Assembly: GCA_040505895.1 (NCBI GenBank)
Contig: JBEVXU010000006.1
Coordinates: 82,798-146,797 of the forward strand
DNA: 64,000 nt
Direction of reading: 5' to 3'
Source of the DNA: Vondammii sp040505895
GTDB taxonomy: Bacteria > Pseudomonadota > Gammaproteobacteria > Chromatiales > Chromatiaceae
Shown here piece after piece: positions 33,771-43,186 of the stretch. Numbering within the stretch: position 1 is the stretch's first letter; each line of letters starts with the position of its first letter. The notes under the pieces are model-generated. The model was not told where the DNA came from, did no database searches, and saw only the letters and a list, made by a program, of their open reading frames with translations. Position numbers and translations under genes: made by a program.

Positions 33771-35777
33771 TCATCCGCCCAACAGTGCCTTCATACTCGC
33801 CAGGTGGGTATTGCCCCGCTCCTGTTTCTCTTCCTTCGACAGCTCACTGTTTTTGCCTTCCCAGTTGAGATCCTCCTCCGGCAGTTCCTCAAGGAACCGG
33901 CTCGGCTCGCAGGAGATGATTTCACCGAATTTTTTGCGTTTTTCGGCGTAGCTGAGGGTAAGTGTACGCTGTGCGCGGGTGATGCCGACGTAGGCGAGAC
34001 GTCGCTCCTCTTCGATATTATCCTCTTCGATGCTACTTTTGTGAGGCAGCAACTCCTCCTCCATGCCGACAAGGAAAACGTGGGGAAACTCCAGCCCCTT
34101 AGAGGCGTGGAGGGTCATCAGGCTGACTCTGTCTTCGCTCTCATCCTCACTCTGTCGATCGAGTACATCCTGCAGAGTGAGGTGACTGACTATCTCCGCC
34201 AGACTCTCTCCCACACGATCGCCCTTGTACAGATTGTCGAGCCACTCGACCAATTCCAATACGTTGCCCCAACGCCTCTCCGCCACCTTGTCGCTGGAAG
34301 CTTTGTCGTAGATCCAGCCTTCATAGTTAATATCGTTGAGCAGGCTGCGCACGGTATTGACCGGGTGATCGGACTCGGCGCTACGTTGATACTCCCTAAC
34401 CCATTGGGCAAAGGTACGGACACGCTCCAGGGGACGCTTCTCAAGGGTCTGCTCCAGACCCAGCTCTTCGCAGGCTGCCAGCAGACCAAGCCCGCGTGAG
34501 GTGGCGTAGTTGCCTAGCTTCTCCAGGGTGGTGGAACCGATCTCTCGTCTGGGCGTGTTGACGATGCGCAGGAAAGCGGCGTCATCATCGGGGTTGGCCA
34601 GCAGGCGCAGGTAGGCCATCACATCCTTGATTTCGTTGCGGCTGAAAAATGAGGTGCCGCCGCTGAGAAAGTAGGGAATATCGTTTTGTCGCAGGGCGGT
34701 CTCAAACAGCCGTGCCTGGTGGTTACCTCGGTAGAGAATGGCATAGTCGCCATAGGCGCTCTTTTTTATCAGCCGGTGGTGGATGATCTCGGAGACCACC
34801 CTCTCCACCTCATGAACTTCATTTTTACAGCTCATCACGCGTAGCGGCTCCCCCGGCCCCAACTCGCTCCAGAGGCGCTTTTCGAATACATGGAGATTGT
34901 TGGCAATCAGCCGGTTGGCCGCCTTGAGGATACGCCCGGAGGAGCGATAGTTCTGCTCCAGCTTCACCACTTTGAGTCGTGGAAAGTCCTCTTTCAGGCG
35001 GATCAGATTTTCCGGCCGGGCACCGCGCCAGGCGTAGATCGACTGGTCGTCATCGCCCACCACCGTCAATGCCTGTCGTACCCCTACCAGCTGTTTGACC
35101 AACTGGTACTGGCAGAGGTTGGTGTCCTGGTACTCATCCACCAGCAGATGACGGATGCGGTCCTGCCAGCGGTCTAGTACTTCCGGTTCCTCATCGAACA
35201 GCTGCACCGGCAACAGGATCAGGTCATCGAAATCGACGGCGTTGTAGGCTTTGAGTGAGCGTTGGTACTGGGCGTAGAGCATGGCCGTGCGTATTCCCAG
35301 GTCATCTTCCGCCCCGGCCATCGCCTGCTCTGGTGAGAGCATCTCGTTTTTCCAGCCGGAGATGCGCCACTGGTAGCTGTTGGCCACCTCATCATCCCCT
35401 TTACCCTTGCGTAGTAGTTCCTTTAGCAACCCTTCACTGTCTTGAGAGTCAAAGATGGTGAAACCGGACTTGTATCCCAGTAACCGGTGCTCGCGTCTGA
35501 GAATATTGAGGCCGAGAGTGTGGAAGGTGGAGATGCTCAGACCCTTGGCGTTTTTTCCCTGAAGCAGTTCACCAACCCGCGCTTTCATCTCCCTGGCCGC
35601 CTTGTTGGTAAAGGTCACTGCAGTGATATGGCGGGGGTCAAAACCGACCTTCTCCACAAGATAGGTTATCTTGCGGGTGATAACCCGCGTCTTGCCGGAA
35701 CCGGCGCCCGCCAGTACCAGCAGGGGACCGTCGATGTGACATGCCGCCTCTCGTTGGCTGGGGTTCAGGTCTTGCAT
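33771..35777 (-). CDS. rep: ATP-dependent DNA helicase Rep
   Basis: The product has 668 residues, close to E. coli Rep (673). It has superfamily 1A motifs: Q motif NPSQREA, Walker A AGAGSGKTRV (residues 23-32), TFTNKAAREM, LLVDEYQDTN (Walker B), TVVGDDDQSIYAWRGA, KLEQNYRSSGRI, and near the C terminus MTLHASKGLEFPHVFLVG and RRLAYVGITRA. Rep moves 3' to 5' and helps replication forks pass obstacles. It could also be called UvrD/PcrA-like, but the short length and overall pattern favour Rep. It converges with the cytochrome c gene. Confidence 0.9.
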   Translation of the reverse strand: MQDLNPSQREAACHIDGPLLVLAGAGSGKTRVITRKITYLVEKVGFDPRHITAVTFTNKAAREMKARVGELLQGKNAKGLSISTFHTLGLNILRREHRLLGYKSGFTIFDSQDSEGLLKELLRKGKGDDEVANSYQWRISGWKNEMLSPEQAMAGAEDDLGIRTAMLYAQYQRSLKAYNAVDFDDLILLPVQLFDEEPEVLDRWQDRIRHLLVDEYQDTNLCQYQLVKQLVGVRQALTVVGDDDQSIYAWRGARPENLIRLKEDFPRLKVVKLEQNYRSSGRILKAANRLIANNLHVFEKRLWSELGPGEPLRVMSCKNEVHEVERVVSEIIHHRLIKKSAYGDYAILYRGNHQARLFETALRQNDIPYFLSGGTSFFSRNEIKDVMAYLRLLANPDDDAAFLRIVNTPRREIGSTTLEKLGNYATSRGLGLLAACEELGLEQTLEKRPLERVRTFAQWVREYQRSAESDHPVNTVRSLLNDINYEGWIYDKASSDKVAERRWGNVLELVEWLDNLYKGDRVGESLAEIVSHLTLQDVLDRQSEDESEDRVSLMTLHASKGLEFPHVFLVGMEEELLPHKSSIEEDNIEEERRLAYVGITRAQRTLTLSYAEKRKKFGEIISCEPSRFLEELPEEDLNWEGKNSELSKEEKQERGNTHLASMKALLGG

Positions 35778-36002
35778 ATCAGGGGCGGCATAAAACTTTC
35801 ATCTGCTGTGAGGTTCATGGGTAAGAGAGTGGGCCGCTATTATGCAGAAAAGGGGCGGCTTGAACCAGAACTTGAACGGTGTGAAGGATTTCATGCAGGA
35901 ACTATAATAATATCTATCAATAATCCGGCGGTGTTGCCGACAAATACAGTAAGAGACAGTGATGTTGGATGAGGTCACTGATTGAGCAAAGGAACTAAAA
36001 TA

Positions 36003-36329
36003 ATGAAAAAGTCGTTACTTACTCTGGGGTTGTCATTGGTCTTGCCTCTGGCGTTCGCTCAGAACGCTCCCGTGCCGGAGCCACCGGATATTCCACCACA
36101 GGTTGAGAGTGGTGAAGTGCTGGAACCGGATGTGAATATTGTTGAAGACAGTAGAGGCAGAGTAGAGCGCTATAGTGTCAATGGCCGGGTCTTTATGGAG
36201 AAGATCACTCCGGCGGCAGGTCCTCCCTACTATCTGCTCGACAGCAATGGTGACGGGGTGATGGATGTCCGGGAGGAGGATCACCCGACCCACAGCGCCA
36301 TTCCTCAGTGGGTGCTCTTCAGCTGGTAA
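36003..36329 (+). CDS. DUF2782 small exported protein
   Basis: The product has 108 residues. A signal peptide (MKKSLLTLGLSLVLPLAFA) is followed by a Pro/Glu-rich segment (VPEPPDIPPQVESGE) and the conserved core VERYSVNGRVFMEKITPAAGPPYYLLDSNGDG. DUF2782 proteins are small, widespread in gammaproteobacteria and of unknown function. The ATG at 36003 is preferred to 35982 because it opens a canonical signal peptide and has AAGGA upstream. Confidence 0.82.
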   Translation: MKKSLLTLGLSLVLPLAFAQNAPVPEPPDIPPQVESGEVLEPDVNIVEDSRGRVERYSVNGRVFMEKITPAAGPPYYLLDSNGDGVMDVREEDHPTHSAIPQWVLFSW

Positions 36330-36353
36330 CCTCATTCCGGGTTTACCGGACGG

Positions 36354-36371
36354 CTGTCATCAAACGGTAAC
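36354..36371 (+). promoter_or_regulatory. Candidate Pho box upstream of phoB
   Basis: CTGTCAT at 36354-36360 matches the PhoB half-site exactly. After CAAA, CGGTAAC at 36365-36371 is a weaker half-site (4 of 7), in the normal 11-bp register. It lies about 105 bp before the phoB start and fits autoregulation. Confidence 0.5.
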
Positions 36372-36474
36372 AGTCTCTCAGGTGTAATACTCTCTGTTGG
36401 AGCCCCTGAACAGCGCAATTCGTCTAGACTTAGCTCAGAGGCTCTCCCGTCGGTAAGAGGTGACTACACAGACC

Positions 36475-37173
36475 ATGTCAGCAACCATCCTGATCGTTGA
36501 AGATGAGCCCGCCATCCGGGATATGGTCAGTTTTGCACTTAAGCAGGGTGGCTATGAGACTGTCGGCGTGGAAGATGAGGCAGGTATCAGAGAGTACCTG
36601 ATGCGCAAGGTGCCTGATCTGATCCTGATGGACTGGATGCTCCCTGGAAAAAGTGGCATAGAGCTGACCCGTGAGCTGAAACAGGACAAATTGACCCGTG
36701 ATATCCCCGTGATCATGCTTACTGCCAGGGGCGAGGAGGATGACAAGGTAAGGGGGCTGGAGTGCGGTGCCGAGGACTATGTCACCAAACCGTTCTCCCC
36801 ACGCGAACTGATGGCACGTATCAAGGCGATTCTGCGGCGGGTGGCGCCCCATGCCACCGAAGAGGTCGTGGAGGCGGGTGGGGTGGTGCTTGATCCCTCT
36901 ACCTATAGGGTGACCGTCGATAGCAAAGAGGTGGAGCTTGGGCCAACCGAGTTTAAACTGCTGCACTTCTTTATGGCGCACCGTGACAAGGTCTACAGCC
37001 GCGCCAGGCTGCTGGATATGGTTTGGGGTACCAATGTCTATATAGAGGAGCGGACTGTGGATGTTCATATCCGACGCCTGCGTAAGGTTCTGGAGCCATT
37101 CGGCGTAGATCGTCTGGTGCAAACGGTGCGGGGTGCCGGCTACCGTTTTTCTGAGCAGGACGACGGCAGGTGA
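36475..37173 (+). CDS. phoB: Phosphate regulon response regulator PhoB
   Basis: The product has 232 residues. Receiver domain: TILIVEDEPAIRDMV, phospho-acceptor Asp53 in LILMDWMLPGKSG, IPVIMLTARGEE and Lys in YVTKPFSPREL. The C-terminal winged-helix (OmpR/PhoB) domain has ELGPTEFKLLHFFM, SRARLLDMVWG and ERTVDVHIRRLRKVLE. Phosphorylated by PhoR when phosphate is low, it activates pst and other Pho genes through Pho boxes. The GTG at 36460 is an alternative start; the ATG at 36475 gives the usual N terminus. The phoR start overlaps its stop by 4 bp. Confidence 0.95.
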   Translation: MSATILIVEDEPAIRDMVSFALKQGGYETVGVEDEAGIREYLMRKVPDLILMDWMLPGKSGIELTRELKQDKLTRDIPVIMLTARGEEDDKVRGLECGAEDYVTKPFSPRELMARIKAILRRVAPHATEEVVEAGGVVLDPSTYRVTVDSKEVELGPTEFKLLHFFMAHRDKVYSRARLLDMVWGTNVYIEERTVDVHIRRLRKVLEPFGVDRLVQTVRGAGYRFSEQDDGR

Positions 37174-38468
37174 ACCAGAGACGGGCTTGGCGTGCCGAAC
37201 TGGTGGTCGTCGGCTCCGTTGCTGTGCTGCTGGCTCTGCCGGCGATATTGATCGACCAACTATTCACCACACTGCTCTCAGCTCTATTTCTCTACCTCTG
37301 CTGGCACATCTACCAGCTCTACCGCTTCAGTCTATGGTTGGAAAATCCCAAACGGAACTCCCGCCCTTACGCTGTCGGTATCTGGCAAACACTAATCAAC
37401 CGGGTCGACCTTCTCCATGAGCGGGCCCGCAAACGTAAGCGCAAGCTGAGCAAAATGCTCAGTGGCCTTCTGGAGTCTACCGGTGCACTTCCCGACGCCA
37501 CCCTGGTGCTCAATGAAAAAGGAGGTGCAGAGTGGTGGAACAGTGTCGCTGGGGAGGTGCTGGGACTTAAGCGCAAGCGTGACAAGGGGGCATCCATCGA
37601 TCGATTGGTGCAAGACCCGGTATTTCACTCTTATCTGTCAGCGGGTGACTACAGTCACCCGCTGCAGATTCCCTCACCGGCAAACGAGAGAGCCAGCCTT
37701 GAGGTGAGGGTTGTCCCCTATGGCAAGGGTAAACGCCTGTTGCAGGCGCGTGACATCACTCGCCTGAATCAGCTTGAAATTATGCGTCGTGATTTTGTCG
37801 CTAATGTTTCCCACGAAATACGCACGCCATTGACGGTGGTTCATGGTTATATCGAGACCATGCAGGACAGTCAGGATGAAGCCTTTGCCCAATGGAAGGG
37901 TATTTTCCAGCAGATGGCGCAACAGACTAACCGTATGCAGCACATCGTCGAGGATCTTTTGCTGCTCGCCCGCCTCGAGTCCGGTAGTGGTCCCGGCCGT
38001 GAGGGTGTGGTCTCTATAAAGACACTGGTTGATACCATTGTTGATGGTGCCAGACAGCTCAGTGGTGAGAAGGCACACCGTTTCACTCTCGATGTCGATG
38101 ACCGCCTGATGCTGGTGGGTTATGGGCCGGAGTTGGAGAGTGCCTTTTCCAATCTGGTCTACAACGCCGTCCGCTACACCCCGGAGAATGGTGAGATAAC
38201 CATCAGTTGGGGAGAGACAGAATCAGGCCCCTGCTTCTCCGTTACCGATACCGGTCTCGGCATAGCACCTGAACATATTCCCCGCCTCACCGAGCGCTTC
38301 TACCGAGTCGATGTCGGGCGTTCACGCCAGAGTGGCGGCACCGGCCTTGGCCTTGCCATCGTCAAGCATGTCCTCTCCCATCACGACACTCTTCTCAAGG
38401 TGGAGAGCACTCCCGGAGAGGGGAGTACCTTCAGCTGCTGTTTTCCGCATAGCCGTAGCACTTCCTGA
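37170..38468 (+). CDS. phoR: Phosphate regulon sensor histidine kinase PhoR
   Basis: The product has 432 residues. Two N-terminal membrane segments with almost no periplasmic loop (residues about 9-45) are typical of PhoR. A PAS-like region follows (LPDATLVLNEKGGAEWWN). The kinase core has the H box FVANVSHEIRTPL with His215, the N box SAFSNLVYNAVRYTP, and G boxes VTDTGLGIAPEHI and GGTGLGLAIVKH. It phosphorylates PhoB under phosphate limitation and is normally held off by Pst with PhoU. The GTG start overlaps the phoB stop, so translation is coupled. Confidence 0.94.
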   Translation: MNQRRAWRAELVVVGSVAVLLALPAILIDQLFTTLLSALFLYLCWHIYQLYRFSLWLENPKRNSRPYAVGIWQTLINRVDLLHERARKRKRKLSKMLSGLLESTGALPDATLVLNEKGGAEWWNSVAGEVLGLKRKRDKGASIDRLVQDPVFHSYLSAGDYSHPLQIPSPANERASLEVRVVPYGKGKRLLQARDITRLNQLEIMRRDFVANVSHEIRTPLTVVHGYIETMQDSQDEAFAQWKGIFQQMAQQTNRMQHIVEDLLLLARLESGSGPGREGVVSIKTLVDTIVDGARQLSGEKAHRFTLDVDDRLMLVGYGPELESAFSNLVYNAVRYTPENGEITISWGETESGPCFSVTDTGLGIAPEHIPRLTERFYRVDVGRSRQSGGTGLGLAIVKHVLSHHDTLLKVESTPGEGSTFSCCFPHSRSTS

Positions 38469-38648
38469 ATATTAGCCAGAAAAGCGGGACGCAGAGAACG
38501 CTGAGAAGATGCAAAGGAGACAGAGAAAACCTGTTTCTGGACATAACCGGGTACAGACCAAGATTTTGACAGCCGAGTAGCTTAAGCTGCAGTCTGGGCC
38601 TTGGTTTTTTATGGCAACTAAAACAACCCTCTTTATCAGAGCTTTTCC

Positions 38649-39038
38649 ATGACCAATACCATAGATAGCAAAGACATACTCCAGAATAAACAATCTGGCA
38701 AAATTGAAGATTATGCCTTACTGGTAGATGGTGACAGCATGGAGCCTGAGTTTCCTGATCAATGCGAGGTCATCATCCATCCGACCAATAGTGCCTATAA
38801 CGGTGCCTATGTTTTTGCTGAAGTGGAAGGGGTGCGCTGGTTTCGTAAATACGTAAAGGATAAAGAAGGGGTGCGTCTGGTTGCCGTGAATAACATGATC
38901 TATCCGGATATCACCCTTGAGAAGCTGGAGTGGAAGATCCAGGGTGTTGTGGTACAACGCAAGGTCGAGGATCAAATAAAATACTATAAACAGGCAGCTG
39001 TTAATGGTCTCAAAGTGCCCATGCTTTTCCCAAGATAA
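38649..39038 (+). CDS. Stand-alone S24 (LexA/UmuD-like) peptidase domain protein
   Basis: The product has 129 residues. DYALLVDGDSMEPEF contains the nucleophile Ser and RWFRKYVKD the catalytic Lys of the S24 Ser-Lys dyad; VEGVRWF and VAVNNMIYPD fit the fold. There is no N-terminal DNA-binding domain, so this is neither LexA nor a CI-type repressor. UmuD-like self-cleavage or a related regulatory role is possible. No umuC is adjacent. It lies between phoR and pstS; I cannot tell whether it belongs to the Pho regulon. The ATG start has only a weak ribosome site. Confidence 0.78.
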   Translation: MTNTIDSKDILQNKQSGKIEDYALLVDGDSMEPEFPDQCEVIIHPTNSAYNGAYVFAEVEGVRWFRKYVKDKEGVRLVAVNNMIYPDITLEKLEWKIQGVVVQRKVEDQIKYYKQAAVNGLKVPMLFPR

Positions 39039-39185
39039 CCTTCAAAAAATGTGATGTTTAGCGTTCGGAGAATCAATCTGGCCCTGAACCCAAGGTAGCG
39101 CTCTCCTCTCTTTTCCTCATAATCTCCGTACTCTTTATTCTCTGTTTTATGCCTTAAATCCACAACCTAAACAGTGGGTTATAGG

Positions 39186-39251
39186 CAGTCATTATTCTGT
39201 AACACAAACTTCATCTGCCTGTAATAGAAACTTCACCTATCTGTAAAAAAC
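39186..39251 (+). promoter_or_regulatory. Array of six Pho-box-like 11-bp units upstream of pstS
   Basis: Six consecutive 11-bp units: CAGTCATTATT, CTGTAACACAA, ACTTCATCTGC, CTGTAATAGAA, ACTTCACCTAT, CTGTAAAAAAC. The 11-bp spacing is that of PhoB half-sites (consensus CTGTCAT plus 4 AT-rich bases). The array ends 42 bp before the pstS start, in the position expected for PhoB activation. Confidence 0.7.
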
Positions 39252-39293
39252 GGAGGCCATACTTTTCCACATGTTAAATATCTGGAAAAATAA

Positions 39294-40409
39294 ATGAACA
39301 CAAAAAATATGGCACTGGCTGTTGTACTTCTGACCTCTGCAGGTATTGCTCAGGCTGCGGCAACTCGTGACTACATCTCAATTGTTGGCTCTTCCACCGT
39401 CTACCCCTTTGCAACCGTGGTGGCTGAGACCTTCGGCAAGACCAATAGCAAGGGCTATAAGACACCCAAGATCGAGTCCACTGGTTCTGGCGGTGGCCTG
39501 AAGCTCTTCTGTGCCGGTATTGGTGTTGAGCATCCCGATATCACCAACGCCTCACGTGCGATTAAATCTTCTGAGATCAAACGCTGCAGCAAAAATGGCG
39601 TTAATGAAATTATTGAGGTGAAGGTGGGATATGACGGTATTGTCATATCCAACTCGAAAAAGAGCAGTCTGATGAGACTGACCCGCAAGGATATCTTCCT
39701 CGCTCTGGCGGCTAAGGTGCCCGGCAGAGACGGCAAGTTGATCGATAACCCCTACAAGCGCTGGAAGGATGTCAATCCCACTCTCCCTAACAGCAGGATC
39801 GAAGTACTCGGCCCACCTCCCACCTCCGGTACTCGTGACGCCTTCTCCGAACTGGCTCTTGAAGGCGGTGCCAAGAAGTTTGCCGATCTGAAAAAACTGC
39901 GTGGCTCAAAAGATGAAGCTGAGATTAGAGGTTTGATGAAAAAGTTGGGCCTTCCTGATTCAGCCTTCAATAAGAAGGGCAAGAAGGTATTCAAAGCTGT
40001 TGCTCACACCATTCGTGAAGATGGTGCCTACATCGAGGTGGGTGAGAATGACAACCTGATCGTACAGAAGCTGGAAGCCAACCCGAGTGCGCTGGGTGTC
40101 TTCGGCTTCAGCTTCCTGGATCAGAACACCGACAAGGTACAGGGCTCCATTGTTGATGGTGTTGCGCCTACTTTTGAGGCTATCGCCGATAACTCCTATC
40201 CGGTATCCCGTCCGCTCTTCTTCTATGTGAAGAAACAGCACGTCGGCAAGATCCCCGGCATGAAGGGCTATCTGGCTGAGTTCTCCAGCGAGAAAGCCTG
40301 GGGTGATGAGGGCTATCTGACGGACAAAGGCATGATTCCTATGCCGGCTGCAGAGCGTGCGAAGTTTGCGGCTGATATCAGCACGTTGAAGACCATGGGG
40401 GCTAGATAA
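39294..40409 (+). CDS. pstS: Phosphate ABC transporter, periplasmic binding protein PstS
   Basis: The product has 371 residues. A signal peptide ends near IAQA (about residue 20). Phosphate-site motifs are IVGSSTVYPFA, ESTGSGGGLKLF, DITNASRAIKSSE and PPTSGTRDAFSEL. It binds inorganic phosphate in the periplasm and delivers it to PstCA. It is longer than E. coli PstS (about 346) and belongs to the PstS branch seen in marine proteobacteria with long PstC/PstA. It is preceded by the 11-mer array and followed by pstC, pstA and pstB in order. Confidence 0.94.
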   Translation: MNTKNMALAVVLLTSAGIAQAAATRDYISIVGSSTVYPFATVVAETFGKTNSKGYKTPKIESTGSGGGLKLFCAGIGVEHPDITNASRAIKSSEIKRCSKNGVNEIIEVKVGYDGIVISNSKKSSLMRLTRKDIFLALAAKVPGRDGKLIDNPYKRWKDVNPTLPNSRIEVLGPPPTSGTRDAFSELALEGGAKKFADLKKLRGSKDEAEIRGLMKKLGLPDSAFNKKGKKVFKAVAHTIREDGAYIEVGENDNLIVQKLEANPSALGVFGFSFLDQNTDKVQGSIVDGVAPTFEAIADNSYPVSRPLFFYVKKQHVGKIPGMKGYLAEFSSEKAWGDEGYLTDKGMIPMPAAERAKFAADISTLKTMGAR

Positions 40410-40471
40410 ATTGTTCACTTATGAGGTGGAGGGAGTTTTGTACCTCTACCCTAACGGAAATAGAATTTAAT

Positions 40472-41875
40472 ATGCAGAACACCACACTCATCCTGCTCCT
40501 CCTGACCCTGATGGCGATTGCCTATCAGGTAGGACTGCGCCGTTCCCGTGGTGTGGCGGTAAACCAGGATAGCGTAAAGCCGCTGCACTCTCTTCCTCAG
40601 TACCACGGCCTCTTTACGGCGCTCTGGTGCGGTTTGCCATCGTTGGCTGTCCTGTTCCTTTGGGGATCACTGCAGACCTCCGTTGTGACTGACCTGATGA
40701 TTGCCGACCTTCCGGTGGATATGCAGAGCCTCAATGAGGCGGATCTGGGTCTGGTGGTTAACGATATACGCAATCTGGCGGAGGGTAATATCGTTTCCGG
40801 TGAGGTTGGCTATGACCTGCAGAAGGCGGCTGATCACTATCTGAGTTTGCAGCAGACTGCTCAGGCTGCACTCGCTGTGGTGGTGCTCTCCCTGGCACTG
40901 TTGGGAACTGCTGTGGGGTGGCGCTTTATCGCCCCCCGCTTCAGAGCGCGTAACCGGGTTGAGGGTGCTATTAAGTGGCTACTGATCTGCTGTTCCACGG
41001 TGGCGATTTTCACCACTATCGGTATTGTGCTGTCGGTGTTGTTCGAGTCGATTCGTTTTTTCGGCAAGGTGCCGGTGAGTGAGTTTCTCTTTGGCCTGGA
41101 GTGGAGCCCACAGATGGCGATCCGTGAGGATCAAGTGGGTTCATCCGGTGCCTTTGGTGCCATACCGCTATTTGCCGGTACGCTGCTGATCGCCTTTATC
41201 GCCATGCTGGTGGCGACCCCCATCGGCCTGATGTCGGCCATCTATCTTTCCGAGTACGCCAATACAAAGGTGCGTGCAATTGCCAAACCCATGCTGGAGA
41301 TATTGGCGGGTATTCCGACTGTGGTTTACGGTTTCTTTGCCGCCCTTACTGTCGGGCCGATGATCAGAGAGCTTGGCACTTTCCTGGATTTGGAGTCCAT
41401 GGGCCTGAATGTCTCATCTGAGAGTGCACTGGCCGCCGGTCTGGTGATGGGCATTATGATTATCCCCTTTATCTCATCCCTCTCCGATGACGCGATCAAC
41501 GCCGTACCCCAGGTGATGCGTGATGCCTCTTATGGTGTCGGTGCAACCCGCTCAGAGACCGTGCGTCAGGTGATTCTGCCGGCGGCCTTGCCGGGAATTG
41601 TCGGTGGTGTGCTGTTGGCAATATCCCGTGCCATCGGCGAGACCATGATTGTTGTGATGGCGGCGGGCCTTTCGGCCAATCTCACTGCCAACCCCTTTGA
41701 GAGCGTCACCACAGTGACGGTCCAGATCGTCACCCTGTTGGTGGGTGATCAGGAGTTTGACAGTGCCAAGACCCTGGCGGCATTCGCTCTTGGCCTGATG
41801 TTGTTTGCGGTGACCCTGATCCTCAACTTTATCGCTCTCTATATCGTGCGCAACTATCGTGAAGCTTATGAGTAA
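40472..41875 (+). CDS. pstC: Phosphate ABC transporter permease PstC (long form)
   Basis: The product has about 467 residues, longer than E. coli PstC (319). The extra N-terminal part has two additional membrane helices with a periplasmic loop (DLPVDMQSLNEADLG). The C-terminal permease core has FAGTLLIAFIAMLVATPIGL, EILAGIPTVVYGFFA, the cytoplasmic EAA-type loop DASYGVGATRSETVRQVILP, and GETMIVVMAAG. I choose the ATG at 40472 (MQNTTLILLLL), which starts a membrane helix; an upstream in-frame ATG at 40421 gives a polar extension. The stop overlaps pstA. Confidence 0.92.
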   Translation: MQNTTLILLLLTLMAIAYQVGLRRSRGVAVNQDSVKPLHSLPQYHGLFTALWCGLPSLAVLFLWGSLQTSVVTDLMIADLPVDMQSLNEADLGLVVNDIRNLAEGNIVSGEVGYDLQKAADHYLSLQQTAQAALAVVVLSLALLGTAVGWRFIAPRFRARNRVEGAIKWLLICCSTVAIFTTIGIVLSVLFESIRFFGKVPVSEFLFGLEWSPQMAIREDQVGSSGAFGAIPLFAGTLLIAFIAMLVATPIGLMSAIYLSEYANTKVRAIAKPMLEILAGIPTVVYGFFAALTVGPMIRELGTFLDLESMGLNVSSESALAAGLVMGIMIIPFISSLSDDAINAVPQVMRDASYGVGATRSETVRQVILPAALPGIVGGVLLAISRAIGETMIVVMAAGLSANLTANPFESVTTVTVQIVTLLVGDQEFDSAKTLAAFALGLMLFAVTLILNFIALYIVRNYREAYE

Positions 41876-43160
41876 ATCAGCCAAAATGAGAACCATCGAC
41901 CTGGTTAATATCGGTCTTGAACGGCGCTATGCCAAGGAGCGTCGCTTTCGCCGCATGGGGCTGGGGGCGGTACTGCTTGGTCTGCTCTTTATCGTTTTTC
42001 TGTTCAGCAAAATCATTATCGATGGCAGTGGCGCATTTCAGCAGAGCCGTATCCTTCTCGATATCGACTTTTCAGAGCAGCAACTCGATCCTGCCGGTGA
42101 GCGTGATCCGGCACAGCTGGCCACTGCAAACTATGCCGCTCTGGTGAAAAGTGCTTTGCGGGCCAAGTTTCCAGAGGTCAAAGGGCGCAGTGACAAGCGT
42201 AGCCTCTATAAAATTATTAGCAGCGGTGGAGCCTATCAGTTGCGTGAAATAGTGTTGGCTGATCCCTCCCTGATCGGTAGTCGGCAGCAGCTGTGGCTAA
42301 CTGCTGATGACGATATCGATATGCTGGTGAAAGGCCATATCGACCGCACTCTTCCCGAGGCTGAACGCCGCCTCAGCGACAAGGTGATCGGCTGGATCGA
42401 GCAGTTAGAGCGAGAGGGTGCGGTGATGACCCGCTTCAATCTGGACTTTATTAGTGGCGGTGATTCACGGGAGCCTGAACTGGCAGGTATTGGCGGTGCG
42501 GTAATGGGTTCTTTCTATACCCTCACTGTTACTCTGCTGCTCGCATTCCCTATAGGCGTGGGTGCGGCTATCTACCTGGAAGAGTTCGCGCCACGCAACC
42601 GTTGGACTGACTTGGTGGAGATCAACATCAACAACCTGGCGGCGGTCCCCTCTATCGTATTTGGTCTGCTGGGCCTGGCAATCTACATCAACTTTTTTGG
42701 CCTGCCTCGCTCTGCGCCACTGGTGGGTGGTCTGGTGCTGACGCTGATGACACTGCCAACAATTATTATTTCCAGCCGTGCCGCACTCAAGGCGGTACCG
42801 CCCTCCGTTCGTGAAGCGGCCTTGGGTGTAGGCGCTTCAAAGATGCAGATGATGTTTCATCATGTAATGCCCCTGGCGATGCCGGGCATGCTGACCGGTG
42901 CCATCATCGGTATGGCACAGGCACTGGGTGAAACGGCTCCCCTGCTGATGATCGGTATGGTGGCCTTTATTGTCGATATTCCCGGCAGCCCTCTGGACCC
43001 ATCGACGGTGTTGCCGGTACAGATTTATCTCTGGGCGGACAGCCCGGAGCGGGCGTTCATCGAAAAGACATCTGCGGCCATTATGGTTCTGCTGGGTTTT
43101 CTGATCGTTATGAATTTATTAGCAGTGATATTGCGTAAACGATTTGAGCGGCGCTGGTAG
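41868..43160 (+). CDS. pstA: Phosphate ABC transporter permease PstA (long form)
   Basis: The product has about 430 residues; E. coli PstA has 296. One N-terminal helix (GLGAVLLGLLFIVFLFSKII) and a periplasmic domain of some 160 residues precede the permease core. The core has SFYTLTVTLLLAFPIGVGAA, NNLAAVPSIVFGLLGLAI, AALGVGASKMQMMFHHVMP and GETAPLLMIG. The ATG at 41868 overlaps the pstC stop (ATGAGTAA), giving translational coupling; a GTG at 41859 is a weaker alternative. Confidence 0.93.
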   Translation: MSKSAKMRTIDLVNIGLERRYAKERRFRRMGLGAVLLGLLFIVFLFSKIIIDGSGAFQQSRILLDIDFSEQQLDPAGERDPAQLATANYAALVKSALRAKFPEVKGRSDKRSLYKIISSGGAYQLREIVLADPSLIGSRQQLWLTADDDIDMLVKGHIDRTLPEAERRLSDKVIGWIEQLEREGAVMTRFNLDFISGGDSREPELAGIGGAVMGSFYTLTVTLLLAFPIGVGAAIYLEEFAPRNRWTDLVEININNLAAVPSIVFGLLGLAIYINFFGLPRSAPLVGGLVLTLMTLPTIIISSRAALKAVPPSVREAALGVGASKMQMMFHHVMPLAMPGMLTGAIIGMAQALGETAPLLMIGMVAFIVDIPGSPLDPSTVLPVQIYLWADSPERAFIEKTSAAIMVLLGFLIVMNLLAVILRKRFERRW

Positions 43161-43186
43161 GCCGACAAGGTATTTAGGAGTAAAAA

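Noticed and set aside
38480..38560. ACGCAGAGAACGCTGAGAAG-type purine-rich stretch and a similar pyrimidine stretch near 39100-39155
   Set aside because: They look like the two orientations of a dispersed low-complexity sequence, but the match is too loose to call an inverted repeat.
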